A stretch of 21,576 bases of DNA from Caulobacteraceae bacterium (GCA_004144935.1 SDZP01000015.1:1-21576), one strand, 5' to 3'; shown: positions 7,196-17,087, numbered from the stretch's first letter. Notes: generated by a model not told the origin, from the sequence alone. A program made the numbers and translations.

Positions 7196-7804
7196 TCAGA
7201 GAAAGCCTTCGATGCCGGCCAGGCCGTACGCGCCGGTCGCGGCGAGCCGCCCGGCCGTCTCTCCCGTCACCCCGCCAAGCGCATAGACCGGCGCCGGCGC
7301 CGCGGCGACCAGGGCCGTGAAGGCCTCCGCCCCCAAGGGCGCTCCCGCCGAGGGGCTGCCGGAGGCAAAGACCGGCGACACCAGCAGGGCGTCGGCCAAG
7401 CCGGCCGCGTTGGCGGCGGCCAGGCTGTGGGCGGCGGCGGTGAGGATCCAGCCGGGACGGTCGGCCCGCAGGGCCGGCAGCCCATCGGCCAGCCGCTCGG
7501 GCAGATGCAGGCCGTCGGCGCCGATGGCCTCGGCCAGAGCGGGATCGGCCCCGGCCAGCAGGATCAGCCCGCGCCCGCGGGCGATGGCGGCCAGGCGGCG
7601 GCCGCGCGCGATAGCGTCCGGCGCGCCGAACGGGCGATAGATGACCCCGACCTCGGGGGGCAGGGTCTCCAGCACGGCCTCCGGGTCGGGCGTGCGCTGT
7701 GGGTCGGTCAGGAACAGCAGGCGCGGCAGGGGCTTGGCAGGGGTGCGCGCCGGGCGTAGGCGCTTGGCCGCCTCAAGCAGTTTCGCGAGCCCTTCCCGTG
7801 CCAA
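7196..7804 (-). CDS. ThiE/TenI-family protein (thiamine phosphate synthase-like)
   Basis: TIM-barrel protein of the thiamine phosphate synthase / TenI superfamily, 202 aa. Matching segments are LLFLTDPQR at the front, GADGLHLPERLA (family GADGvHlgq), LLVSPVFASGSPSAGAPLG (family GPVF.T.TK) and YALGGVTGETAGRLAATGAYGLAGI at the end. The Lys of the T.TK motif and the acidic residue after GADG.H differ from true ThiE. A TenI-like or degenerate role is therefore as likely as phosphate synthase activity. The start is a TTG at 7804, chosen because GGAGGG lies five bases upstream. That places its first codons opposite those of yggS on the other strand. No other thiamine genes are in the window. Confidence 0.72.
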   Translation of the reverse strand: MAREGLAKLLEAAKRLRPARTPAKPLPRLLFLTDPQRTPDPEAVLETLPPEVGVIYRPFGAPDAIARGRRLAAIARGRGLILLAGADPALAEAIGADGLHLPERLADGLPALRADRPGWILTAAAHSLAAANAAGLADALLVSPVFASGSPSAGAPLGAEAFTALVAAAPAPVYALGGVTGETAGRLAATGAYGLAGIEGFL

Positions 7805-8466
7805 CCGATCCCTCCATCGCCGAACGCCGCGCCGCCATCCTGGGCCGCATCGCCGGGGCGGCGGAGGCGGCGGGACGGGCGACGACGGACGTCACCCTTG
7901 TGGCCGTCTCCAAGCTGCAGCCGCAAGAGAAGATCGCCGCCATGCTGGATGCGGGCCAGCGGGTGTTCGGCGAGAACCGGGTGCAGGAGGCGGCGGGCCG
8001 CTGGGTCGGGGAGAACCGGCGCGAGGGCCTGGAGCTGCGGCTGATCGGACCCCTGCAGAGCAACAAGGCCGCCGAGGCGGTCGCCCTGTTCGACGTCATC
8101 GAGACGGTGGACCGGGAGAAGATCGCCGGCGCGCTGGCCGCGGCGATGGCGAAGTTGGGGCGGACGCCGCGGCTCTATGTGCAGGTCAACACCGGCGAGG
8201 AGCCCCAGAAGGCGGGCGTGGCGCCGGGCGAAGCGGACGCGTTCATCGCCCTGTGCCGGGAGCAGCACGGCCTGGTTCTGGAAGGCCTGATGTGCATTCC
8301 GCCGGAAGGGGAGCCGCCCGACAGCCATTTCGCCCTGCTGGCGGAGATCGCCGCCCGAAACGGGCTGTCGCGCCTGTCCATGGGGATGAGCGGCGACTTC
8401 GAGACGGCGGTCCGCTTCGGCGCAACCAGCGTGCGGGTCGGCACGGCGTTGTTCGGAGAGCGGTAG
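7798..8466 (+). CDS. yggS: PLP-homeostasis protein YggS (PROSC/PLPBP family)
   Basis: Pyridoxal-phosphate-binding protein of the YggS/PROSC family. It has no known catalytic reaction and buffers PLP and amino-acid pools in the cytoplasm. The product is 222 aa from the GTG at 7798, a normal family length. Lys39 in LVAVSK is the expected PLP Schiff-base lysine. FGENRVQEA, LRLIGPLQSNK and VQVNTGEEPQKAG follow in family order. The C-terminal SMGMSGDFETAVRFGATSVRVGTALFG binds the phosphate. No ribosome site precedes the GTG, so a leaderless message is possible. The gene ends 15 bp before the convergent permease-peptidase gene. Longer upstream versions would run across the start of the ThiE-like gene and show no family similarity. 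Confidence 0.92.
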   Translation: MPTDPSIAERRAAILGRIAGAAEAAGRATTDVTLVAVSKLQPQEKIAAMLDAGQRVFGENRVQEAAGRWVGENRREGLELRLIGPLQSNKAAEAVALFDVIETVDREKIAGALAAAMAKLGRTPRLYVQVNTGEEPQKAGVAPGEADAFIALCREQHGLVLEGLMCIPPEGEPPDSHFALLAEIAARNGLSRLSMGMSGDFETAVRFGATSVRVGTALFGER

Positions 8467-8481
8467 GAGGCTGGTCGCCCC

Positions 8482-11400
8482 CTACGACCCGATCTTGAAC
8501 AGGTTGTCGTCCGAGTTGCGGTCGATGAGGATGCTGTAGGGATCGGCGCCGACCCAGACCGGCTTCTTCGCCACCGTGAAGGTCAGGGTCTGCTTGCCGC
8601 TGTGGATCGGCCTGCGTTCCAGGACCAGGATGTCGTCCTTGCCGAAACCCTTCTTGCCCGGCTGCTGGGTGAACACCCCGATGTCGAGCATCTCGTTCAT
8701 CGGCGCCTCGGTCTCGACGCCCTTTCCGGTGGCGTAGAGCTTCTTGGCCTGCACGGTCAGGCTGACGTCGAACTTCCCGTCCTTGCGGGCGGTGACTTTG
8801 GCGTCGCTGACCTTGACGTCGTAGAGGGTGATCTTCTCGAACAGGTCGGTGATCAGGGCCTGCTTGTCGGCGGGCGCCCGGTCGCGGAACAGCTGCACCA
8901 GGTCGCTCGAGATCGGATAGGGCGCGCCCTTGAAGGCATGGTCCTTGAGAAACTGCGCCAGGGCGGCGTTGACGTTGTCCTCGCCGATCTCCTCCGCCAG
9001 CCGGTACATGACCAGCGAGCCCTTGCGGTAGTGGATATAGCCCTGGCTGCCCTCGACGCGGACCAGCGGCTTCTCGTCCAGCGGCTGGCCGCCGCGGTTC
9101 CGCAGGTAGCTGTTGAGCTCATACTTCAGGAACTTGCGGATCTGGTCCTCGCCGTAGAGGTTCTTCATCACCCGCAGGGCGCTGTACTGGGCCAGCGTCT
9201 CGGAGGTCATGGTCATGCCTTCCTGGTCGGCGGCGATGACCTGGTGGGCCCACCACTGGTGGCCGATCTCGTGGGCCCCGACATAGGTGACCATGTCGAT
9301 CTTCTCGGGATCGCCGTAGTCGGCGATGAAGAACAGGTTCTCCGACCAGGGCATGGTGCCGGCGAAAGCCTGGGCGAAGTCGGCGTAGGCCGGGAATTCG
9401 ATGAACCGCAGGTGGTCGAACTGATAGGGGCTGAAGTTGGCCTGGTAGTAGTCCAGCGAGGCCTTCATCGCCGTGAACATGCGGTCGATGTTGTAGCCGT
9501 GCGCGGGCCAGTAATAGATCTCCAGCCTGACGCCCTTGTACATCTGGGTCTTGACCGCGTAGCGGGCCGACTGGATCGAAAAGAACGGCATGACCGGGGC
9601 GCTGGTCACGAAGTGGGCCTGGCGGCGCTTGCCGGTCGGGGTGTCGATGATCCGGTCGGAGACGCGGCGTCCGGGCGCGATCGGCGTCTGGTCGGCCTCG
9701 GTGGTCACCGTGATGTCCGAACTCATGAAATCGGCGTCGTGGCGCAGGTAGTTGAACTGGCGTGACGGCACATCGCCCAGCCTGGCCACCGGCAGGTCGG
9801 GATTAAGCCCGTACTTGCGACGCTTGGCGCGGTCCTGCAGGCCGTCGCCGGGCCAGATTCCCAACGCCGGGGAAAATTCGCTGGAGTCGACGAAGGTGCC
9901 GTTGTCGACGACGCGGCGCTCGTTGCCGCTGTTTCTGAAGCCCTTTTGCGAGCGTTCGGTGATGAAGCTCATGGTCAGTTGGTCGCCAGGCCGCATGGGC
10001 TTGTCGAGGGCGAAGATGCGGTAGTTGAACTTCGCCAGGGTCTCCTTCGGCCAGGCGCCCTCGATGCTCAGGCCGTTGACCTTGAGGTCGCGGTCGAAGC
10101 GGACGTGGATTTCCTTGATGTCCTCGCTCGTCATGTTCTTGAGGACGTAGGTGCCGGTGACCTTCAGGCTGGGCTGGTGCGGCCGCAGGTCGACGTCCAG
10201 CTTCATCGACTGGATCTTCGGCTGGGGCACCTTGTCGAACTTGCGCTGGACGATCAGGGTCTTCTCGTAGTCCGCCTGCCACTTCTCGTTGGCGATGGTG
10301 GTGCGGTGCTCGTTCCAGACATTGGTGTTCAGGTAGATGTAGCCGCCGACCGCGCCGGCTCCGAGCAGGGCGATGACCAGCAGCACGCCGGCGCCGCTGA
10401 TCAGCCGATGCGGCAGGCGGGCGATGCGCGGCCACAGCCGGGTCTCGGTCCCCCGCCGCCACAGGCCCCAGCTGAGCACCAGCAGGATGATGGCGATCAG
10501 GCTCCAGTAGCTGCGCGCGATCCAGGCCCCGATCCAGAACTTGCCAAGGCCGTTGATGTCCGACATCGGGGTGCCGAAGCCGCCGTCATTGGGGGTGGCC
10601 CCGTAGTTGTAGAGGATGTGGTCGAAGCCGAGATTGCCGAAGGTGATGCCGGCGATCAGGTAGAGGACCATCAGCCCCCAGCCGACGAACTTGTGCGGGC
10701 TGATCGCCTGGACGAACACCGCCAGGACGGCCACCAGGATCCAGTCGACGGCCTGCGGCAGGATGTACCAGACGACCCATTTGTCGAACTCGAAGTTGTC
10801 GTAGCCCTTGATGGCCTGCATGGCGACGCCGGCCAGGACGCTGACCAGCAGGGTCGAGATCAGCACCAGGGCGATGGCCAGGGTCTTGGGGGCGACGAAG
10901 GCCCAGTCAGGAACCGGCGAGGCGTCGATGATCTCGTGGGTCTTCTTCTCGCGTTCCCGCCAGACCAGTTCGCCGGCGTAGTAGATGGCGATGATCATCG
11001 GGATCAGGCTGAAGCTGCCCATCAGGGCGGGCAGCATGACCCGGGTCAGCGGATGCACCATGCCGCCGTAGCCGGTCTGCTCGGTGACGCCCCAGAGGGC
11101 GCCGGCGCTGTTGAACAGGCCGAGCGCCAGCAGCACCAGATAGGCCGGGCTGCGGAACACCTGGCCCATGTCCAGCCGGGTACGGGCGGCCAGCTGGCTC
11201 CAGCCGGTGTCCAGCCCGAAGGTCGGCCGCGGCAGCTTGCTCAGGGGGGCCGGAGGCGGCTCGGAGGCGGCGGCGGCGGCGGCGATCTTCAGCTGCTTGG
11301 CGCGCTTGCCGCCGAGCTTGCCGGGAGTGAAGCGGAACAGCACCGCCGGCAGGGCCAGGAAGGCCGCCCCGAGGATGAGGGTGAAGAGCCGGTTGTAGAG

Positions 11401-12114
11401 GATCAGGCCTTCGAACGCGGGGACCAGCAGGTTCCGCTCGCTGGCGGTCCAGTATTTGGTGGCCAGGAAATAGGCCCCCAGGCCCAGCGGCTCCCACATG
11501 GCCGTGAGACGTTCGAGCTCGGGCTTGTCGAGGGCGATGTTGGCGACGGTGTAGAGGACCAGGAAGGCGACGACGCCGACATAGGTCCACATCATCGAGC
11601 GGGTGACCGTGGCCAGGGCGAAGAACAGCGCCGACATCAGGAAGATGTTGGGCAGGGCCAGGGCGAAATAGCTGAAGACGAACGGCTGCAGGGTCAGGGC
11701 GCCCAGCGTCTCGCGGTCGACCCAGGGCATGAAGCTGCCGATCACGAAGCCCAGGGGCACCGACAGGAAGGCCAGGGCGGCGGCGGCGAAGGCGCCGGCG
11801 AAACGGCCGTAGAGGTAGTCGAAGCGCTTGACCCGGGTGGAGCGCAGGATGCCGCCAAAGCCCGTCTCGTCGTCGCGGACCACGACGTTGGCCACGAAGG
11901 CCGTGGAGACGAACATGAAGAACAGCGTCCAGATCAGGTGGGTCTGGCCGATGGCGAACGGGGCGTTCTTGTGGATGTTGCCGCCGCCGCCGATGCTGAT
12001 CTGGTCGATCACCACCGAGCCGAAGGTCAGCAGGAAGAAGATGCCCGCGGCCACCCAGAACACCGGGTTCTTGATCTGGTAGCGGAATTCGAAGCTGGCG
12101 ATCTTGCCGAACAT
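8482..12114 (-). CDS. ABC-2 permease fused to M1-type aminopeptidase domain
   Basis: Very large membrane protein (1210 aa) joining an ABC exporter permease to a metallopeptidase. Residues 1 to about 270 hold a first set of membrane helices. A cytoplasmic Ala/Pro-rich linker follows near 280-300, then a second permease half runs to about 560. A last helix near 572-595 is preceded by RLPHRL and followed by a polar region, so by the positive-inside rule the C-terminal part is periplasmic. That part is M1-like: an exopeptidase-type motif GTMPWSEN (Glu925), zinc site HEIGH (His948, Glu949, His952), third ligand Glu972 in SETLAQY, and YRKGS further on. The spacing HExxH-x19-E is one longer than classical M1. 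It lies 14 bp downstream of its ATPase gene and probably forms one transporter with it. Known only as a predicted family; the substrate is unknown, and peptide export or processing is a guess. Confidence 0.92.
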   Translation of the reverse strand: MFGKIASFEFRYQIKNPVFWVAAGIFFLLTFGSVVIDQISIGGGGNIHKNAPFAIGQTHLIWTLFFMFVSTAFVANVVVRDDETGFGGILRSTRVKRFDYLYGRFAGAFAAAALAFLSVPLGFVIGSFMPWVDRETLGALTLQPFVFSYFALALPNIFLMSALFFALATVTRSMMWTYVGVVAFLVLYTVANIALDKPELERLTAMWEPLGLGAYFLATKYWTASERNLLVPAFEGLILYNRLFTLILGAAFLALPAVLFRFTPGKLGGKRAKQLKIAAAAAASEPPPAPLSKLPRPTFGLDTGWSQLAARTRLDMGQVFRSPAYLVLLALGLFNSAGALWGVTEQTGYGGMVHPLTRVMLPALMGSFSLIPMIIAIYYAGELVWREREKKTHEIIDASPVPDWAFVAPKTLAIALVLISTLLVSVLAGVAMQAIKGYDNFEFDKWVVWYILPQAVDWILVAVLAVFVQAISPHKFVGWGLMVLYLIAGITFGNLGFDHILYNYGATPNDGGFGTPMSDINGLGKFWIGAWIARSYWSLIAIILLVLSWGLWRRGTETRLWPRIARLPHRLISGAGVLLVIALLGAGAVGGYIYLNTNVWNEHRTTIANEKWQADYEKTLIVQRKFDKVPQPKIQSMKLDVDLRPHQPSLKVTGTYVLKNMTSEDIKEIHVRFDRDLKVNGLSIEGAWPKETLAKFNYRIFALDKPMRPGDQLTMSFITERSQKGFRNSGNERRVVDNGTFVDSSEFSPALGIWPGDGLQDRAKRRKYGLNPDLPVARLGDVPSRQFNYLRHDADFMSSDITVTTEADQTPIAPGRRVSDRIIDTPTGKRRQAHFVTSAPVMPFFSIQSARYAVKTQMYKGVRLEIYYWPAHGYNIDRMFTAMKASLDYYQANFSPYQFDHLRFIEFPAYADFAQAFAGTMPWSENLFFIADYGDPEKIDMVTYVGAHEIGHQWWAHQVIAADQEGMTMTSETLAQYSALRVMKNLYGEDQIRKFLKYELNSYLRNRGGQPLDEKPLVRVEGSQGYIHYRKGSLVMYRLAEEIGEDNVNAALAQFLKDHAFKGAPYPISSDLVQLFRDRAPADKQALITDLFEKITLYDVKVSDAKVTARKDGKFDVSLTVQAKKLYATGKGVETEAPMNEMLDIGVFTQQPGKKGFGKDDILVLERRPIHSGKQTLTFTVAKKPVWVGADPYSILIDRNSDDNLFKIGS

Positions 12115-12128
12115 GCCGGGCGCCCTCT

Positions 12129-13004
<876 letters not shown>

Positions 13005-13058
13005 GGCTGCTCGAACCCCTTGGAAACGATCCTGTCCCGGCCAAACCCGGCCAGGTTA

Positions 13059-13087
13059 CTCCCCCGTCAGTAGTCATGGCGGGGGAG
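13059..13087. repeat. 8-bp perfect inverted repeat between antiporter and ABC genes
   Basis: CTCCCCCG (13059-13066) pairs with CGGGGGAG (13080-13087) around a 13-nt loop. It lies in the 119 bp between the antiporter stop (13124) and the ABC ATPase start (13004), both on minus. No T tract follows, so it may be a weak terminator for the antiporter message or only a GC-rich palindrome. Confidence 0.4.
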
Positions 13088-13123
13088 CGGCAAGGGGGCA
13101 AGTGAAACAACGGTAAGGGGCGA

Positions 13124-14479
13124 TCAGCCGGCGGGGCGCAGGTCCCTGCCGCCGCCCGCGTCCCCGGCGCCCTCCCGGTCTTCGCCGTCCTGTGCGGCCG
13201 TCGCCTCGTCGCCTTCGGCCGCCTCGTCGGGATCGACGCCCCGCTGGCGGTCCAGGCCGCGCATCACCGGGGTGACCGTCAGGCCATGCAGCAGCACCGA
13301 GGCCAGGACGATCAGGCCGACTATGGCCCACAGCCGCTCGGCCCCGGCGATCGGGGCGTGGTTGAGGCCGTAGGCCAGGTAGTAGAAGGATCCGACCCCG
13401 CGGATGCCGAAGAAGGCCAGGGTCAGGCGCTCGCTCCAGGTGACCTTGAGGCCGATCATGCCGACCAGCCCGGACAGCGGGCGAACCACCAGCAGCACGA
13501 CCAGCGCCAGGGCGGCGTCGGTCCAGGTCAGGGGCGCCAGCAGGCCACTGACCAGGGCGCCCCCGAACAGCAGCAGGACGACCATCATGACGATCCGCTC
13601 CAGCTGTTCGGTGATATCGTGCATCTCGCGCTGGAACTCGTGCCGTCGATGGGCGTGGCGCAGGGTCAGGGCGGCGATGAACACGGCCAGGAAGCCGTAG
13701 CCGTGGACCGCCTCGGTGGCGCCGTAGGCGAACAGGGTGCAGGCGATGGCGATCAGGCCGTCGCCGGTCCGGGCCAGCGAGGTGCCCGGCACCTTGAAGG
13801 TCAGCCAGCCGAACAGCCGTCCTATCAGCCAGCCGGCGAGCACGCCGGCCAGCAGCTTCCAGAGCACGTCATAGCTCAGCCAGTCGATCAGCCACGGCTT
13901 GCCGGTCGTCGCCGCCAGGGCCAGGGCGAGGCCGAGATTGACGAACGGAAAGGCCAGGCCGTCGTTAAGGCCGGCCTCCGAGGTCAGGCCGAAGCGCACC
14001 TCGTCCTCCTCGCCGGTCCGCGGCGGACCGACCTGGACATCGGCGGCCAGCACCGGATCGGTCGGCGCCAGGCTGGCGGCCAGCAGGATAGCCGCGGCGA
14101 GCGGCAGGCCGGCCCAGATCCCGAGCAGGGCGATGGCGGCGATCGACAGCGGCATGGTGATGGCCAGCAGCCGCCAGGTGATTCCCCAGCGCCGCCAACC
14201 GACCACCCGGTCGATCTTCAGCCCCGCGCCCATCAGGGCGATGATCACCACCAGCTCGGTGAGCCGCTCGGTGATCTGCGGATAGCGGATCGGCAGGGGG
14301 GCGAGCCCGACCTGGGGCAGGGCGAAGATCAACGCCCCCAGGCTGATGCAGACGATGGGCAGGGACAGCGGCAGCCGCCGCAGGGCCAGGGGCAGCCAGG
14401 CGACCAGGGCGATCAGCAGGCCGCCGGCCGCGAGGACGACGATATAGGGGTCGGGCAGCAGGGATTCGGGCAGGGCCAT
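13124..14479 (-). CDS. sodium/proton antiporter, CPA1 (NhaP-like) family
   Basis: Inner-membrane cation/proton antiporter, 451 aa, with about 12 hydrophobic segments to residue 405. Typical CPA1 signatures are ALMGAGLKIDR (about 81-91), LAPTDPVLAADVQVG with Asp141, and the ion-binding pair SEAGLNDG with Asn172-Asp173. The ND pair points to electroneutral CPA1 type rather than electrogenic CPA2. FFGIRGVGSFYYLAYGL is the conserved late segment. The C-terminal 40 residues are hydrophilic and rich in Asp, Glu and Gly, without a recognisable TrkA or cyclic-nucleotide domain. The start is the ATG at 14479. It lies 61 bp after the secreted RTX gene on the same strand, with no clear terminator between. 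Sodium versus potassium specificity cannot be read from the sequence. Confidence 0.92.
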   Translation of the reverse strand: MALPESLLPDPYIVVLAAGGLLIALVAWLPLALRRLPLSLPIVCISLGALIFALPQVGLAPLPIRYPQITERLTELVVIIALMGAGLKIDRVVGWRRWGITWRLLAITMPLSIAAIALLGIWAGLPLAAAILLAASLAPTDPVLAADVQVGPPRTGEEDEVRFGLTSEAGLNDGLAFPFVNLGLALALAATTGKPWLIDWLSYDVLWKLLAGVLAGWLIGRLFGWLTFKVPGTSLARTGDGLIAIACTLFAYGATEAVHGYGFLAVFIAALTLRHAHRRHEFQREMHDITEQLERIVMMVVLLLFGGALVSGLLAPLTWTDAALALVVLLVVRPLSGLVGMIGLKVTWSERLTLAFFGIRGVGSFYYLAYGLNHAPIAGAERLWAIVGLIVLASVLLHGLTVTPVMRGLDRQRGVDPDEAAEGDEATAAQDGEDREGAGDAGGGRDLRPAG

Positions 14480-14540
14480 CGGGCGCTAACGGCTGGCCCC
14501 GGCAATTCGTTCTGTGTCTCTGCTAAACAGTGTCCGCCTG

Positions 14541-16964
14541 TCAAAGCGTCCAGCGGCCGCTGTCGAGCGTGACGTCGCCATTGATCTTCAAGGTGTAGTC
14601 GGCCTTGCCGTCGCCGTTGATGTCCAACTTCAGGGTGGTGATGCCGGCCGCGAAGGTCAGGGTCATCTCGCCGGCATGCTTGCCGAAGATGCCGACCAGG
14701 CTGAAGCCGTCGTCCGCTCCACCTGCGACGGCGTCGATGCTCGACAGGTCGATGATGTCTCCGTCGGCGATCGAGAAGTCATGGATCTGGTCGAGTTCGG
14801 TTTTGGCGACAGTGCTCTCCTGGCCGACCATGAAGGTGTCGGCGCCGGCGCCGCCGCGCAGCTGGTCGCCGCCCAGGCCGCCGACGATCACGTCATTCCC
14901 GTCGCCGCCGTTGATCGTGTCGTTGCCGGCGAGACCCCAGAGGGCGTTGGTCCCGCTGTTGCCCAGCAGGTTGTTGGCCAGGGCGTTGCCGGTCCCGTCG
15001 ATGTCGCCGGTCCCCTGCAGCTGCAGGGCCTCGAGGTTCTCGCCCAACACCCAGGTCAGGCTGGCGCGGATGATGTCCGTGCCCTGGCCGGCGAGTTCGG
15101 TCGCCACGTCGCCGGACTCGTCGACCATGTAGACGTCGTTGCCCAGGCCGCCCGCCATGGCGTCGGCGCCGGTCCCGCCGTCCAGATAGTCGTTGTCGGC
15201 GCCGCCGATCAGGGCGTCGTCGCCATTTCCGCCTTCAAGCCGGTCCGCGCCGATGCCGCCGGTCAGGCTGTCCACGCCGGCTCCGCCAGTCAGCTTGTCG
15301 GCCCCGTCGCCGCCGTTGAGGGTGTCGTCGCCATCGCCGCCGTCGAGGGTGTCGTTGCCGATGCCGCCGGACAGGGTGTCGGCGCCGAGGCCGCCCCAGA
15401 GGATGTCGTTGCCCTCCCCCCCGTCCAGCAGGTCGTCGCCGGCGAAGCCCCAGAGAATGTCCTTGCCGCCCTTGCCGGTCAGCAGGTCGTTCCCGCCGGC
15501 CCCACGCAGGGTCTCGGCGGCCGCCGTGCCGACCAGGGTGCGGTCGGCGGCGATGCCGTAGAGGATGGTGACGCCGGCGTAGCCGCTGTCGACCCCATCG
15601 CGGACGATCATCAGGTCGTCGATGCCGTCGCCATTGAAATCACCGGCGTTGGCGACGCCAGGCGTGGCCCAGCCGGCGAGGCCGGGCTCCTCCCGCACGA
15701 CGACGCCAGGAAGGTTGACGGCGGCGACACTTGTGCTGGCGAAGGGCGCGGCGCGGGAGCCATAGACGACGTAATAGCCGTCACCGCCGAACACACCGGG
15801 GTTGTAGGCCGACATGACCAGATCGTCATAACCGTCGCCGTTGAAATCCATGACGGTGAGGGCCTGGCCCAGCCGAAAGGGGCCGGGCTGATCGGTATAG
15901 CGGTAGGCGATGTTGGGTTGGGAATCGGAGAGCGCCACGGTGGCGCCGAAGGATCCGTGGTGGCCGAGCATGACGACCACCTGGCCCGTCTGGGGCTGCC
16001 CGCCTGGCCCCCTGCCCCGAAGAAAGAGATCGTCGATTCCATCGCCGTTGACGTCGCCGGACGCGAAGCCGTTGTTCTCTCCGAGGAACCTGAGCGATTC
16101 GCGGCCGGCGAAGGTGAAGCCGTTGCCGCCGTTCAGCGCGCCCACATCGATGTCGGCGCCCGTGCTGTTGCGCAGTCCGAACACCACGGCCGCGCCGCCG
16201 GCTGCGCCCGCGCCCTCCGGGCTGAATAGCCCGGGGTTGGTCACGAAAATGTCGGTCAGGCCATCGCCGTTGAAGTCGCCCGTGCCAAAGTCCTCGCGGG
16301 AACCGACGATGCGGAAGCCCTCGACCTGGGACGTCGAGGCCCAGTCGGCGATGTTGACGAAGGCGGGATAGGCTCCGGTATGGCCGAAGACGACGTAGAG
16401 GGCGTCGGTATCCGAGACTAGGTAGTCGTCAATGCCGTCGCCATTGACGTCGCCGCCCGCGGAGATGTCGTAGAGCGTCTTGCCGGCCACGCCCCTGAGC
16501 ACCATGCCGTTGACACCGTTGAAGGTGGCGACGTCGATGTCGGCGGAGAAGCCGCCGCTGTGGCCGAAGACGACGTAGATTTCGCCGCCGCCGCCGGCCC
16601 CGTTGGCGGTCACCGCGATGTCGTCGAAGCCATCGCCGTTGATGTCGCCGATGCCGGCGACCGAGTGGCCGAGATAGTCCCCCACCGCGTTCGGCTGGAT
16701 GCGGAAGCCGTTGGAGCCGTCCAGGTCGGAGAGGTTGAAGTCGACGCTTGAGAAGCCGCCGGCCCTGCCGAACACCACATAGGCGACGCCATCGCCGCCG
16801 GCGTGGTCCTGGACCCCGATAATGACGTCATCGACGCCATCGGCGTTGATGTCGCCGGCCGAACTGACGTGCAGATCGCCTGGGTCCTGGCTGGCCAGCA
16901 GCAGATGGACGCCGGCGGCCGGGTCGGCGCTCGGAAGTGTTGCGGTCGTCGTTTCGCCGGCCAT
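14541..16964 (-). CDS. FG-GAP propeller and RTX repeat protein, predicted type I-secreted
   Basis: Predicted secreted calcium-binding protein, 807 aa. The ATG at 16964 was chosen because GGGGGA sits seven bases upstream and protein-like sequence begins there; upstream in-frame sequence is not protein-like. Residues about 20-475 contain exactly seven FG-GAP loops of the form D-x-N-x-D-G-x-x-D (DINADGVDD, DINGDGFDD, DVNGDGIDD, DFNGDGLTD, DVNGDGIDD, DFNGDGYDD, DFNGDGIDD) spaced about 60-75 residues, as in a seven-bladed integrin-type propeller. Residues 488-613 hold 14 tandem GGxGxDxLx nonapeptides. A 63-residue connector follows, then four more nonapeptides. The end carries DFSIADGDIIDLSSID, typical of type I substrates, and a last calcium loop DINGDGKAD. 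There is no N-terminal signal peptide, as expected for C-terminal type I secretion. No secretion genes lie nearby. Adhesin, enzyme-less binding protein or S-layer-like roles are all possible. Confidence 0.93.
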   Translation of the reverse strand: MAGETTTATLPSADPAAGVHLLLASQDPGDLHVSSAGDINADGVDDVIIGVQDHAGGDGVAYVVFGRAGGFSSVDFNLSDLDGSNGFRIQPNAVGDYLGHSVAGIGDINGDGFDDIAVTANGAGGGGEIYVVFGHSGGFSADIDVATFNGVNGMVLRGVAGKTLYDISAGGDVNGDGIDDYLVSDTDALYVVFGHTGAYPAFVNIADWASTSQVEGFRIVGSREDFGTGDFNGDGLTDIFVTNPGLFSPEGAGAAGGAAVVFGLRNSTGADIDVGALNGGNGFTFAGRESLRFLGENNGFASGDVNGDGIDDLFLRGRGPGGQPQTGQVVVMLGHHGSFGATVALSDSQPNIAYRYTDQPGPFRLGQALTVMDFNGDGYDDLVMSAYNPGVFGGDGYYVVYGSRAAPFASTSVAAVNLPGVVVREEPGLAGWATPGVANAGDFNGDGIDDLMIVRDGVDSGYAGVTILYGIAADRTLVGTAAAETLRGAGGNDLLTGKGGKDILWGFAGDDLLDGGEGNDILWGGLGADTLSGGIGNDTLDGGDGDDTLNGGDGADKLTGGAGVDSLTGGIGADRLEGGNGDDALIGGADNDYLDGGTGADAMAGGLGNDVYMVDESGDVATELAGQGTDIIRASLTWVLGENLEALQLQGTGDIDGTGNALANNLLGNSGTNALWGLAGNDTINGGDGNDVIVGGLGGDQLRGGAGADTFMVGQESTVAKTELDQIHDFSIADGDIIDLSSIDAVAGGADDGFSLVGIFGKHAGEMTLTFAAGITTLKLDINGDGKADYTLKINGDVTLDSGRWTL
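14829..14936 (-). repeat. second RTX block, 4 x 27 bp
   Basis: Four consecutive 9-residue units (GLAGNDTIN, GGDGNDVIV, GGLGGDQLR, GGAGADTFM) encoded in 108 bases, inside the secreted protein gene. These form a short parallel beta-roll that should bind calcium outside the cell. Confidence 0.9.
15126..15503 (-). repeat. main RTX block, 14 x 27 bp
   Basis: Fourteen consecutive nonapeptides coded in 378 bases with no break in phase, from GAGGNDLLT to GGLGNDVYM. Most have the calcium-binding form GGxGxDxLx. Unit 12 (GGADNDYLD) loses the third glycine and unit 1 is shifted in its glycines. At DNA level the units are diverged copies, so expansion is not recent. Confidence 0.92.
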
Positions 16965-17087
16965 GTCGAGATCCCCCAGGCTCCGAAAAAATCTACTCAG
17001 ACTGGGTAAATCGGAAAACGGCGTTGCGTAAACCCCGTTCGTCTGTGGAGCGCATCTAAACCAAGCCGAAATGGTTGGGCACCTAGG

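Noticed and set aside
14829..15503. Tandem 27-bp units that might be a CRISPR or minisatellite
   Set aside because: Units are in-frame RTX nonapeptides with no unique spacers.
14514..16229. 571-codon open frame on plus opposite the RTX gene
   Set aside because: Its repeated Val-Ala-Gly text is the reverse complement of the RTX and FG-GAP codons.
17013..17039. Possible EcfG/SigT-type promoter (GGAAA ... CGTT) before the HfsK-like gene
   Set aside because: The -35 lacks the final C of GGAAC and the spacing is 18, longer than the usual 16-17; too weak to list.
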